A stretch of 64,000 nucleotides of DNA from Devosia sp. (GTDB lineage: Bacteria > Pseudomonadota > Alphaproteobacteria > Rhizobiales > Devosiaceae), in contig NZ_JACZKG010000015.1 of NCBI RefSeq assembly GCF_014860165.1, positions 119,529 to 183,528 of the forward strand, given 5' to 3'. The notes under the pieces are model-generated. The model did no database searches and was not told the origin of the DNA. It saw nothing but the letters and a program-made list of their open reading frames with translations. Below, one piece after another: positions 1 to 8,039 of this stretch (position 1 is the first letter of the stretch; each line of letters begins with the position of its first letter). Both the position numbers and the translations under genes were made by a program.

Positions 1-162
1 TTCTCGCGCGAGCTGCGCGTGGGCGGCGTGATGATCAATGAGGGGCCCGATTTCCGCGCCGAGCATGTCCCCTTCGGCGGCATCAAGGGCAGCGGCCTGG
101 GTCGCGAGGGGGTCCGCATCGCCCTGCGCGAGATGAGCGAGACCAAGGTTGTCATCGACTAG
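1..162 (+). CDS. aldehyde dehydrogenase, C-terminal end (partial)
   Basis: The open frame enters from the left edge and gives 53 residues before TAG. It contains the typical C-terminal signature of NAD(P)-dependent aldehyde dehydrogenases: a GGVMIN stretch, then PFGGIKGSGLGREG, ending in an ETK-VV tail. Catalytic Cys and Glu lie outside the window. It sits 14 bases before a dapB-like gene and on the same strand, so it is probably part of the operon that continues to 5415. With a lysine-6-dehydrogenase-like gene in the same cluster, an aminoadipate-semialdehyde substrate is possible; that is inference only. Confidence 0.85.
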   Translation, partial: FSRELRVGGVMINEGPDFRAEHVPFGGIKGSGLGREGVRIALREMSETKVVID

Positions 163-176
163 GGGGAGGACTTGAG

Positions 177-911
177 ATGCGCATCGCGGTATTTGGAGCA
201 TCCGGCCGGGTCGGTACCCGCCTCGTCGAAGCCATCTTGACCGATCCCGGCCTTGAGCTCGCGGCGGCTCACGTCTCGCCGGGATCGCCCTGGATCGGCC
301 GTCAGGTCGGCAGCACCGTCGTGGAATACCGTCCGGCGGAAGCTGACATCAATGCGCATTGCGATGCCATCATCGATTTCTCTTCGCCCGCGGGGAGCCT
401 GTATCTGCAGCGCATGATCGGGCAGCGTTCGGTGCCAATCGTCATCGGCACAACCGGCTTTTCCGGCGACGAACTGGCGCAGATCGATACCGCCTCGCGC
501 TACCGTCCCATCCTGATGGGCGCCAATTTTGCGCTGGGCTTCGCCGCGCTTGCCCGTGCGGCCAGGCAGTTCGCCGGCGCCCATCCAGGGGCCGTGATTG
601 CCATTGAGGAAACCTATCACCGCCGCAAGAAGCGTGCTCCTTCGGGCACCTCGCTGCTGCTGGCGCGGGCTCTGCACGAAGCGCAGGCCGCTGCGGCGGG
701 GGCCAGTGCACCGGAACCGGAAATCCACGTCCACCGGTCGGGCGATACCGTCGGCATCAACGAGGTGCGCTTCGACCTGGGGGATTCCGAAGTCCGCTTC
801 ACCTTCTCGGTGCAGACGATTGCCGCCTATGCCCGCGGCGCTCTGGCCGCCGCCATCCAACTGGTCGAGTCGGGCGTCGGCCCCGGTCGCTATGACGCCC
901 TCGACATCTGA
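177..911 (+). CDS. dapB: DapB-like dihydrodipicolinate reductase family protein, altered active site
   Basis: A 244-residue protein with an N-terminal NAD(P)-binding motif GASGRVG (residues 7-13) and the GTTG loop (91-94) of 4-hydroxy-tetrahydrodipicolinate reductase. The family signature E-x-H-H-x-x-K-x-D-A-P-S-G-T appears here as ETYHRRKKRAPSGT (145-158). The first His, proposed as the proton donor in E. coli DapB (His159), is replaced by Tyr147, and the Asp before APSGT by Arg153; Lys151 is kept. A strong Shine-Dalgarno GGGGGAGG precedes the ATG. It lies between an aldehyde dehydrogenase and a dapA-like gene. The fold is secure, but the substrate may be a different cyclic imine, so this need not be the housekeeping DapB. 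Confidence 0.85.
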   Translation: MRIAVFGASGRVGTRLVEAILTDPGLELAAAHVSPGSPWIGRQVGSTVVEYRPAEADINAHCDAIIDFSSPAGSLYLQRMIGQRSVPIVIGTTGFSGDELAQIDTASRYRPILMGANFALGFAALARAARQFAGAHPGAVIAIEETYHRRKKRAPSGTSLLLARALHEAQAAAAGASAPEPEIHVHRSGDTVGINEVRFDLGDSEVRFTFSVQTIAAYARGALAAAIQLVESGVGPGRYDALDI

Positions 912-933
912 TTTTCACGACAAAGGCCAAGAC

Positions 934-1833
934 ATGAGCACATTGAGCACGGCATTCACCGGCGTCTTCACCGCCCTGGTGACCCCCTTCGACGAGAAGG
1001 GGATCGACTATGCCGCCTTCGACCACTTGGTGGAGTTGCAGATCGCCGCCGGGATCAAGGGGCTTGTGCCGGTGGGCACGACCGGGGAAGCCGCGACCCT
1101 GTCGCCTGACGAGGCTGCCGGGCTGATCGCGCGGACCGTGAAACTGGCGCGGGGCAGGGCATTCGTGCTTGCCGGCGCCGGCTCAAACGACACATCCCAC
1201 GCCATTGCAGCGGCCCGCGCCTGCGAAGCCGCCGGGGCCGATGGGTGCCTGGTGGTCACGCCATACTATAATCGCCCCAGCCAGGCCGGCCTGGAGCGCC
1301 ACTATGATGCCATAGCCGAGGCCACGCGCCTCCCCATCATGCTCTATAGTGTGCCGGGGCGCTGCGGCGTCGAGATTGCTCCGGAAACGGCGGCCAGCCT
1401 GGCCCGGCGGCACAGCCATATCTTCGGCATCAAGGAGGCCGGCGGTCGCGCCGAGCGCATCAGCGAATTGCGCGCCGCGTGCGGTCCCGATTTCATCCTC
1501 CATTCGGGCGATGATGCGCTGGCCTTGCCCTTCATGTCGGTTGGCGCATTGGGTGTGACCAGCGTGGTCTCCAATTATGCGCCCGAGGACATGGTGGCGC
1601 TGGTGGATGCCTGGCATCGGGGCGACCATGCGACGGCCCTGGTGCTGCATGATCGGATATTCGCGCTTTCCAAGGCCCTGTTCATCGAGGGCAATCCGGT
1701 GCCCGTCAAGGAGGCGCTGGCGCTGCGCGGGCAGATGTCCGGCAGCGTGCGCGCGCCACTTGCCCCGCTCACCCCATCCAGCCGCACGACACTCGTTGCC
1801 GCGCTGGATCGGTTCGCCGGGGCAAAGAAGTGA
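934..1833 (+). CDS. dapA: DapA-family pyruvate aldolase/synthase
   Basis: A 299-residue (beta/alpha)8 barrel of the dihydrodipicolinate synthase/N-acetylneuraminate lyase family. Residues expected for DapA are visible: GTTGE around 48-52, YYNRP at 111-115, Tyr138 and Arg143 in YSVPGR, and the Schiff-base Lys167 in GIKEAG. The start at ATG 934 follows the dapB stop by 22 bases; a longer open frame upstream overlaps dapB and is ignored. DapA condenses pyruvate with aspartate semialdehyde, but paralogues in catabolic operons act on other aldehydes or 2-keto-3-deoxy acids. Position next to aldehyde dehydrogenase and amino-acid transporter genes makes a specialised role plausible. Confidence 0.88.
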   Translation: MSTLSTAFTGVFTALVTPFDEKGIDYAAFDHLVELQIAAGIKGLVPVGTTGEAATLSPDEAAGLIARTVKLARGRAFVLAGAGSNDTSHAIAAARACEAAGADGCLVVTPYYNRPSQAGLERHYDAIAEATRLPIMLYSVPGRCGVEIAPETAASLARRHSHIFGIKEAGGRAERISELRAACGPDFILHSGDDALALPFMSVGALGVTSVVSNYAPEDMVALVDAWHRGDHATALVLHDRIFALSKALFIEGNPVPVKEALALRGQMSGSVRAPLAPLTPSSRTTLVAALDRFAGAKK

Positions 1834-1978
1834 CCGCCGACTCTTCCAAGAAATGCCACAAGTGCGGGCTGTCCGTTTGCATTGATGCCGCTCGGGCGCG
1901 CCTGCACTCTGAATACCGGAAGGTTGGTCAGGATTGACCGTTCCCAGACACCGTCGTTCAGTTTTTCAGAGGGAGACT

Positions 1979-2812
1979 ATGATGAGACTACTGACTACGA
2001 TACTTGCAGCGGCCAGCGTGGCCATGGGGCTCGCGGCCGCACCGGCCGTCGCCCAGCAGAGCACCATCGACCAGATCAAGGAGCGCGGTGTGCTCCGCGT
2101 TCCCGCAATCCTCAATGAGGATCCCTACTTCAACAAGGATCCGCGCACTGGCGAATGGCGCGGCTTCGTCATCGACATGGCCAGCGACATCGCCACCACG
2201 CTGGGCGTGGAGCTCGAAGTGGTCGAAAGCACCTGGGCCAATTCCATCCTCGATGTGCAATCGGGCAAGGCCGATATCGCGCTGGCGCTGACGGCTCTGC
2301 CCGCGCGTGCGCTGTCGATCGCCTTCTCGTCGCCCACCTACTACAACAGCTTCGTCATTGTCTCGCCCAAGCCCGAACTTGCTTCGGCCACCTGGGCGTC
2401 GCTGAACGATCCTTCGATTACCCTGGCGGTGGACCTGGGGTCGGCGCAGGACCTGATCACCCAGCAATACCTGCCCAAGGCCAATGTGCTGCGCTTCAAG
2501 ACCCGTGACGAGGCCATTCTGGCCGTCGCCAGCGGCAAGGCCGATGCCATCGTCAACACGGTCCTGAACTCGGTGGTGATGGTCAAGCGCAACGCCGCGC
2601 TGGGACAAGTCTATGTGCCCGAGCCGGTGCTGTCCTCGCCCTCGGTCATTGGCATCAACTACAATGCCGACGAGCAGTTCAAATCCTTCATCTCGGCCTG
2701 GGCGGACTACAATCGCCGCGTCGGCAACAACCAGACCTGGATCATCAATGGCCTCGCGCCCTTCGAGATCGGGCTCGACGACCTGCCCGAGAATTTCGAC
2801 CTCGGCGGCTAG
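1979..2812 (+). CDS. amino-acid ABC transporter, periplasmic binding protein
   Basis: A 277-residue secreted protein of the polar amino-acid binding family (SBP_bac_3). Residues 1 to about 25 form a Sec signal peptide ending AVAQQ. The mature part begins with the usual IDQIKERGVLRV and carries GFVIDMASDIA and the GKADI loop that follows strand 2. Two adjacent ATGs (1979 and 1982) follow a GAGGGAG Shine-Dalgarno; the upstream extension from 1934 has no support. A GC-rich hairpin separates it from the permease. Ligand cannot be read from sequence; the neighbouring lysine-dehydrogenase-like gene suggests a basic amino acid. Confidence 0.9.
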   Translation: MMRLLTTILAAASVAMGLAAAPAVAQQSTIDQIKERGVLRVPAILNEDPYFNKDPRTGEWRGFVIDMASDIATTLGVELEVVESTWANSILDVQSGKADIALALTALPARALSIAFSSPTYYNSFVIVSPKPELASATWASLNDPSITLAVDLGSAQDLITQQYLPKANVLRFKTRDEAILAVASGKADAIVNTVLNSVVMVKRNAALGQVYVPEPVLSSPSVIGINYNADEQFKSFISAWADYNRRVGNNQTWIINGLAPFEIGLDDLPENFDLGG

Positions 2813-2821
2813 ACCGTCCAT

Positions 2822-2844
2822 GCCGGGGCGGCACCCGCCCCGGC
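2822..2844 (+). other. intercistronic hairpin after binding-protein gene
   Basis: A perfect 10-base inverted repeat, GCCGGGGCGG / CCGCCCCGGC, with a 3-base loop lies 9 bases after the binding-protein stop and before the permease. There is no U-tract, so it is more likely an mRNA-stabilising or partial-attenuation element than a full terminator. Confidence 0.6.
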
Positions 2845-2866
2845 CGACTTCTTCAGGGGATGCGCC

Positions 2867-3532
2867 ATGCCGTATAAATGGGACTTCAACACCGTCCTGC
2901 AGTTCTGGGACCTCTTCGCCTGGGGCCTGTGGCTGACCTTTGCCTACACGCTCGGCTCGATCGTGGTGGGCGTGGTGATCGGCATGGTCATCTGCTTTGG
3001 CCGCCTGTCGCGGTTCCGGTTCATCAGCGGGCTGTCGCGTGCCTACCAGGAAGTGTTCCGCTGCACGCCGCTGCTGGTGCAACTGATGTGGTTCTACTAC
3101 GCGCTGCCGCTGCTGATCGGCGTCACCATTGAGAACTATGTGGCCGCCATGCTGACCCTGTCGCTCTATGCGGGCTCGTTCTATTCCGAGATTTTCCGCG
3201 GCGGCATCCTGTCCATCGATAAGGGGCAGACCGAGGCGGCCAAGGCCATCGCCATGTCCGACCGTCAGGTCATGTGGCGGATCATCATCCCGCAGGCCTT
3301 CAAGCGCGTGCTGCCATCCTTCATCAACCAGTCGGTTATCCAGTTCAAGAACACCTCGCTGATCTCGGTGATCTCTGTGGGCGAGCTGGCCTATATGGCA
3401 GCCGTCGTCAACGGGCAGACCTACCGACCGTTGGAGGCCTTTACCATCGTCGCCCTGCTGTATTTCGTCGTGCTGTTCCCGATGACCCAGGCCGCCGACT
3501 ATGTCGAACATCGCATGCGGGTGAGTGACTGA
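2867..3532 (+). CDS. amino-acid ABC transporter permease
   Basis: A 221-residue inner-membrane protein of the HisMQ/GlnP type with about five hydrophobic segments. The conserved cytoplasmic EAA loop (TEAAKAIAMSDRQVMWRIIIPQA, shared with GlnP/HisM) is at about residues 123-145. It carries the FRCTPLLVQL segment typical of polar amino-acid permeases. It is the only permease in the cluster, so it may act as a homodimer. Its TGA overlaps ATG 3532 of a longer reading of the next gene. Confidence 0.92.
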   Translation: MPYKWDFNTVLQFWDLFAWGLWLTFAYTLGSIVVGVVIGMVICFGRLSRFRFISGLSRAYQEVFRCTPLLVQLMWFYYALPLLIGVTIENYVAAMLTLSLYAGSFYSEIFRGGILSIDKGQTEAAKAIAMSDRQVMWRIIIPQAFKRVLPSFINQSVIQFKNTSLISVISVGELAYMAAVVNGQTYRPLEAFTIVALLYFVVLFPMTQAADYVEHRMRVSD

Positions 3533-3564
3533 TGGACGTGTCAGCAATTTCAGGGGAAGCGACC

Positions 3565-4332
3565 ATGCACTCCACCGATGCCAAGCCCATCCTGACCGTC
3601 AGGGGCCTTAAGAAAAGCTACAACAAGCTCCAGGTGATCAAGGGCGTCGATCTCGACCTGCATCGCGGCGAGGTATTGGCTATCATTGGCCCGTCCGGCT
3701 CGGGCAAGTCCACGCTGATCCGTTGCCTCAACCTGCTCGAAGTCCCCACTGCTGGCGAGATTGCCTATAACGGCCGCCGCGTGGAGAACCGTTTCCAGTC
3801 GCGTGGCGGCAATATCGGCTGTGGCGAGCTGCGGCGCCATGTCGGCATGGTGTTCCAGCACTTCAACCTGTTCCCCCACAAGACGGTGATGCAGAATATC
3901 TGCGAGGGACCCATCGCCGTGCTCAAGGAGCCGCGCTCCGAAGTTGAGGCACGCGCCATGGAATTGCTTGGCAAGGTCGGCCTTTTGGATAAGCGCGATG
4001 CCTATCCAAACCACCTGTCCGGCGGCCAGAAGCAGCGCGTTGCCATCGCGCGGGCGCTTGCCATGCGCCCTGACGTGCTGTTGCTGGACGAAGTCACCAG
4101 CGCCCTTGATCCGGAACTGGTGGGCGAGGTGCTGCAGGTCATCCGTCTTCTGGCACATGATGGCATGACCATGGCCATCGTCACCCATGAAATGGCTTTC
4201 GCGGCCGATGTGGCCGATCGCGTCGCCTTCATTGATGGTGGCGTCATCGCCGAGTTGGGTACGGCCGATACCGTCATCCGCAACCCGGCCAGCGAACGGC
4301 TACAGGCCTTCCTCAGTCGCTTCAATGCCTGA
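3565..4332 (+). CDS. amino-acid ABC transporter ATP-binding protein
   Basis: A 255-residue ATPase of the GlnQ/HisP family. Visible are Walker A GPSGSGKST, the Q-loop in VFQHFNLFPH, the signature LSGGQKQR, Walker B LLLDEVTSALD and the switch His in VTHEM. Start choice: ATG 3565 has GGGGAAG five bases upstream; an in-frame ATG at 3532 overlaps the permease stop (TGATG) and would add 11 unconserved-looking residues. It energises uptake with the preceding permease. Confidence 0.92.
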   Translation: MHSTDAKPILTVRGLKKSYNKLQVIKGVDLDLHRGEVLAIIGPSGSGKSTLIRCLNLLEVPTAGEIAYNGRRVENRFQSRGGNIGCGELRRHVGMVFQHFNLFPHKTVMQNICEGPIAVLKEPRSEVEARAMELLGKVGLLDKRDAYPNHLSGGQKQRVAIARALAMRPDVLLLDEVTSALDPELVGEVLQVIRLLAHDGMTMAIVTHEMAFAADVADRVAFIDGGVIAELGTADTVIRNPASERLQAFLSRFNA

Positions 4333-4344
4333 TCGGAGTGTGTC

Positions 4345-5415
4345 ATGAAGGTCCTGATCATTGGTGGCGGCCGCATCGGCCTGGCGGTGGCGAGCCTGCT
4401 GACCGGTGCCGATGGCCACGAGGCCGAAGTCGCCGATGTGACGCAGGAGGCCCTGGACCAGGCCGCCAGGCGTGGCTTCCGCACACGCCACCTCGACGCG
4501 TCGCGCCGCAAGGATTGCGTTGAGGCGCTGGCCGGCTTCGATATTGTGGTCAATGCCGCGCCCACCCGCCTCGCCGCTGCCATTGTCAGCGCGGCAATCG
4601 AAGCTGGCGTCCATTACGTCGATACCGCCGAAGACACCGCCCCGGTCAGCGAAATCGCCGCCACGGCTGGCCACGGCAAGGTCATCCTGCCCGGCTGCGG
4701 CCTGTCGCCGGGCCTCGTCGCCAATCTGGCGGTCGAACTGGTCGATGCGCTCGAAGGCCCCATCGACATGGTGGTCCGCGTCGGCGGACTGCCGGTGCAT
4801 CCCTCCAACGGCTTCGGCTATGGACTCTCCTGGGATGTCGACGGCCTCATCGCCGAGTATACCGGCCTCTGCGAAGGCATTGTCGAAGGCAAGCTGGTCA
4901 GCACCGCCCCGCTGCAGGACTATGAGAGCTTTGTGCTCAATGGTCGTCCCTACGAGGCCTTCAGCACGGCCGGCGGCATGGGGAGCCTCTGCGCGGCGCT
5001 GCAGCACAAGGTCCGCAACCTCAGCTTCCGCACCATCCGCTATCCCGGCCACCTTACGTTGGCTCGCTTTCTCTTCGAGGATCTTGGCCTCAAACGGCGA
5101 CGCGACATGCTGCGCACCGTCCTGCGTTTCGGGGTGCCTGATGTGGTTCAGGATGTCGTGGTGATCTTCATCAGCGTCCGCGGTTTTCACCAGGGCGTGC
5201 CGGCGGAACGCTCCTTCGTCCGAAAGATCTACCACGAGCCGATGCGCAGCCCTTTCCCGGTCTCCGCCCTCAGTCACACCTCGGCTGCACATCTTTGCAC
5301 TATGATCGACCTGATCGAGGCAGGCAAGATTGGGGCCGGGGGGGTGGCTCGCCATGAGGCGGTCAGCTTGGCTGCAATAGGCCAGAACCGATTTTTGGCG
5401 CCTCTTCTAGATTAA
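4345..5415 (+). CDS. lysine-6-dehydrogenase / saccharopine-dehydrogenase-like oxidoreductase
   Basis: A 356-residue protein with an N-terminal Rossmann motif GGGRIG (residues 7-12) and the saccharopine dehydrogenase C-terminal fold. Segments such as LPGCGLSPGLVANL, VRVGGLPVHP, EAFSTAGG and TIRYPGH resemble L-lysine 6-dehydrogenases (lysine to 2-aminoadipate 6-semialdehyde/piperideine-6-carboxylate plus ammonia) more than full saccharopine dehydrogenases; this comparison is from memory. It follows the ABC ATPase by 12 bases and closes the operon. A role in lysine or related diamino-acid catabolism with the aldehyde dehydrogenase at the left edge fits well. Carboxynorspermidine dehydrogenase is a less likely alternative. 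Confidence 0.75.
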   Translation: MKVLIIGGGRIGLAVASLLTGADGHEAEVADVTQEALDQAARRGFRTRHLDASRRKDCVEALAGFDIVVNAAPTRLAAAIVSAAIEAGVHYVDTAEDTAPVSEIAATAGHGKVILPGCGLSPGLVANLAVELVDALEGPIDMVVRVGGLPVHPSNGFGYGLSWDVDGLIAEYTGLCEGIVEGKLVSTAPLQDYESFVLNGRPYEAFSTAGGMGSLCAALQHKVRNLSFRTIRYPGHLTLARFLFEDLGLKRRRDMLRTVLRFGVPDVVQDVVVIFISVRGFHQGVPAERSFVRKIYHEPMRSPFPVSALSHTSAAHLCTMIDLIEAGKIGAGGVARHEAVSLAAIGQNRFLAPLLD

Positions 5416-5739
5416 GGGCAAGCCGCTGTAAGGTGACCCGCCGCGAAAGGTGGGCCGCGGGCATGGGGTGCTACTGCTCAAGTGGGTTTGGGTGACACCT
5501 ACCACCCTAAGCTGGGCGTCTTCAGCTTGCAGGGCGCCGGGAAGCATCGCTCATCTCCGCCTCCAATGAGGGCATGGCATTGAACACCGTCTAGCATGTT
5601 CGGAGAACGGTCTCTCGCGGAACCAGTCGGGCTCCCCTTGGTTGTCTACCATCGGCCTCATCCCGATGGCGCTGTTCAGCTATCCGAACCGTCGCGGGAC
5701 CTGGCTTGCGTCATTCGTGTGACGTCTGGCCACCAGAGG
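5416..5739. other. intergenic, no gene recognised
   Basis: A 324-base stretch between the dehydrogenase-like gene and the YetF remnant. Frames are short and broken in all directions and no convincing terminator or promoter was found. It probably holds decayed coding sequence from the same event that left the remnant downstream. Confidence 0.4.
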
Positions 5740-5900
5740 CCTGTATGAACTGGACAAAGATGTCCTGGGAGGACGAGGTGCTCAACGCAAGCCGAGCTTC
5801 AGGTGGCAGGGACGTCGCAGATGTTGGCTACCTCGTGCTCGAATGCGATGGCACGATGAGTGTCTCATTGCGCAACGCCACAGCGAAGCGTCCCGAATGA
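5740..5900 (+). pseudogene. DUF421/YetF C-terminal remnant
   Basis: The frame ending at TGA 5898-5900 encodes about 50 residues that match the C-terminal cytoplasmic tail of DUF421 (YetF-like) membrane proteins: WEDEVLNASRASG, GRDVADVGYLVLE, then DGTMSVSLR. The transmembrane N-terminal part is missing upstream, so this is a truncated relic. Its stop overlaps the ATG of the DUF2254 gene (ATGA), suggesting that an intact ancestor was translationally coupled to it. A second tail relic lies at 7919-8036 on the opposite strand. Confidence 0.6.
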
Positions 5901-7129
5901 GTCAGATATCGTTTTACCTTCGGCAATTGCTGAGCCGGATGTGGTTCTTGCCCGCAGTTTTTTCGGCGGTGGCCCTACTGACCATTTTCGTGGCCTTCTA
6001 CCTTGCACGCTGGGCACCTGAGGAGCTTCCCTTCACTATCTCCCAGGAGGCCGTCCAATCTGTCCTGGCGATCCTGGCGACCAGTCTGCTCACTGTGTCG
6101 GTGTTTGCCCTGTCCACCTTGGTCGCTGCATTGTCAGCGGCGTCGGCCTCCACCACGCCGCGTGCCGCGCAGCTCATCATAGGTGATCTATCTGCTCAGA
6201 CCTCGATATCGGTCTTCATTGGAGCTTTCCTTTTTTCCATTCTCGCGATTCTTGGCCTTTCTGCCGGTATCTACAGCCCGGCAGGAAGGATGTTGCTGTT
6301 TTCGGTGACGCTTGGTGTGGTCGCCCTTGTGGTTGTTGCCCTCATCCGGTGGATTGCACAGATTTCAGACATTGGACGCGTTGGCCATACAGTCGACCGC
6401 GTCGAAGCGGCCACTGCTACTGCGCGCAATACCCTAATGGAACACCCGCTTTTCGATTGCCGCTTGCTGGAAGGGGCGTTTGAAGGGGTTGCGGTAGGCA
6501 CCAAGGAACTGGGCTATATTCAGCACTTCGACGCCAAACGACTGCAAAGGCTTGCTACCGAACATGACCTTCAGATAGCCATCAGCTCCCGCCCTGGAAC
6601 TTATGTTTCTCCAGCACGCCCGCTGATGATAGTGAATGGCGAGGTCAGCGACGAACTTCGGTCCAAGCTGGTGGCATCTTTCGTCGTAGGCGATCAACGT
6701 AGCTTCGACAGTGATCCTCGGTTCGGATTGGTGGTCCTCGCCGAAATTGCTGATCGCGCGCTTTCGCCGGGTGTGAATGACCCCGGCACTGCCATCTATG
6801 TCATTGGTACTTTGACTAGGCTGCTTTCGGACTGGCAGCCGAGCCCACCAGCAAGAGTGGGGAACGACCGGATCTTCGTTCCGGCTCTCGATCCCCAGGA
6901 CCTGCTGGAGGATGCTTTTCGACCTATTGCACGAGATGGTGCCGGTCTGATTGAGGTTGTGCTGCGCCTTCTTCACAGCCTGGAAATCATTGCGCAGCTC
7001 AATCCACACCTCCGGCAGGCAGCAATAGGTGCCGCTGAAGATGCGGCCCAGCGGGCACGACGAGCGCTAAAGGCTCCAGGAGATCTGCAGGCGCTTCATC
7101 CTGCGGCCCGTTTTGCAGAGGGCGCCTAA
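5897..7129 (+). CDS. DUF2254 membrane protein
   Basis: A 410-residue protein recognised as the DUF2254 family. Hydrophobic segments lie near residues 17-38, 55-85, 105-125 and 133-155, followed by a large soluble domain with the family-like RSFDSDPRFGLVVLAEIADRAL and SPGVNDPGTA stretches. ATG 5897 overlaps the stop of the YetF relic; the open frame continues 18 codons upstream but that reading is inside the relic. Function is unknown. Codon use is less GC3-biased than in neighbouring operons, in line with an accessory origin. Confidence 0.85.
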   Translation: MSQISFYLRQLLSRMWFLPAVFSAVALLTIFVAFYLARWAPEELPFTISQEAVQSVLAILATSLLTVSVFALSTLVAALSAASASTTPRAAQLIIGDLSAQTSISVFIGAFLFSILAILGLSAGIYSPAGRMLLFSVTLGVVALVVVALIRWIAQISDIGRVGHTVDRVEAATATARNTLMEHPLFDCRLLEGAFEGVAVGTKELGYIQHFDAKRLQRLATEHDLQIAISSRPGTYVSPARPLMIVNGEVSDELRSKLVASFVVGDQRSFDSDPRFGLVVLAEIADRALSPGVNDPGTAIYVIGTLTRLLSDWQPSPPARVGNDRIFVPALDPQDLLEDAFRPIARDGAGLIEVVLRLLHSLEIIAQLNPHLRQAAIGAAEDAAQRARRALKAPGDLQALHPAARFAEGA

Positions 7130-7662
7130 TCCCGTCCAACACGTTGTGCCCAGGCCCTAACCTTAACGGATTGTTAAGCCGACACAGGCAGCTTTTACTG
7201 GCACGACGAAGGGGAATTCTCCCTATGGGTCGTCTTCGTGCTGGGTCATCGCGACCTCCCCAACAGGACCAGTCGGACGTCAGCTCTTTGATCGCAAGTC
7301 GTTCGGTGGGACCACAACGCTGAGCGCACTAGGAGCGATCCGCATCAACTGCGCGATAGGCCGACCATTAGTCTCAAAGGATCAGCAGGGGTGCACCGCT
7401 GGTCTCATCCGCCAAAATTCCGGGTGACCGTCCCACGCCAAAGTTGTCAGAAAGAGACGTCGTTCGACGCGGTGGAGGACGCCGCCATACGGTGAAAAGG
7501 AGCTTAAGGGCAGCGCCCTCCATCCGGAAAAACTATCCCCCGATGCCGAATTTGGTCAACCTTTGGACACGAAATCGTCATTATCGGAGGTGGGCGATGG
7601 TGAAACTGCCGGATTAACTCTGCGTTGTCACGTCATTAACCTCTTCAACGAACACTGCCTTC
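7130..7662. other. intergenic, no gene supported
   Basis: 533 bases after the DUF2254 gene. A short plus-strand frame at 7563-7814 overlaps the small gene at 7663 in another frame and looks like a shadow. No tRNA-like fold, terminator or repeat was recognised. Confidence 0.4.
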
Positions 7663-7884
7663 ATGAAGTCTCTCGACAATTTCTCTGTACAGCCTGTGGA
7701 CGCGAGCGGTGTACCGGACAAAGCGATCTGTGTTCACGTGGAGGCGCGCAGTCCGATACATGCGGCGGAGATTGCGCTGGGCGAAACCCTGGCAACCCAA
7801 GGCCCTGTGACTAGGTTGAGAGCACTGGTCTGGAAGCTGGCTGACGACTATACGCCCGTCAGAATTCCCCTGTTCGTTCCCTGA
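7663..7884 (+). CDS. small hypothetical protein (73 aa)
   Basis: A 73-residue frame with a plausible globular composition: CVHVEARSPIHAAEIALGE suggests a beta strand plus an amphipathic helix, then LRALVWKLADDY and a C-terminal IPLFVP. There is no Shine-Dalgarno of note before ATG 7663. Small proteins of this look occur as orphans in Hyphomicrobiales, but I do not recognise a named family. It lies between two decayed YetF tails and could itself be decaying. Confidence 0.45.
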   Translation: MKSLDNFSVQPVDASGVPDKAICVHVEARSPIHAAEIALGETLATQGPVTRLRALVWKLADDYTPVRIPLFVP

Positions 7885-7918
7885 CAAGGCCGCACGCGGT
7901 TCAAAGCAGGACAGCTGC

Positions 7919-8036
7919 TTATGCGGATACGATTGCAGGCTTGGCACGCAGTGATGCGCTGATCGAGCCATCGCTTTCGAGAACCAGGTTTTCAATCTCA
8001 GTCACGTCGCGACCGGCCGGCCGTCCTTGCCCGTTT
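7919..8036 (-). pseudogene. DUF421/YetF C-terminal remnant (second copy)
   Basis: On the minus strand, the last residues before TAA (7919-7921) read GRPAGRDVTEIENLVLE, then SDGSISASLR. This is clearly homologous to the relic at 5740-5900 and to YetF tails. No membrane-domain sequence precedes it; upstream on this strand it runs straight into the 3' end of the quiC gene at 8040. It is therefore a truncated fragment left at a recombination boundary. Confidence 0.6.
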
Positions 8037-8039
8037 CCG

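Noticed and set aside
7563..7814. Plus-strand frame of 83 codons with several cysteines
   Set aside because: Overlaps the more protein-like 73-codon frame at 7663 and has no ribosome site or hydrophobic pattern.
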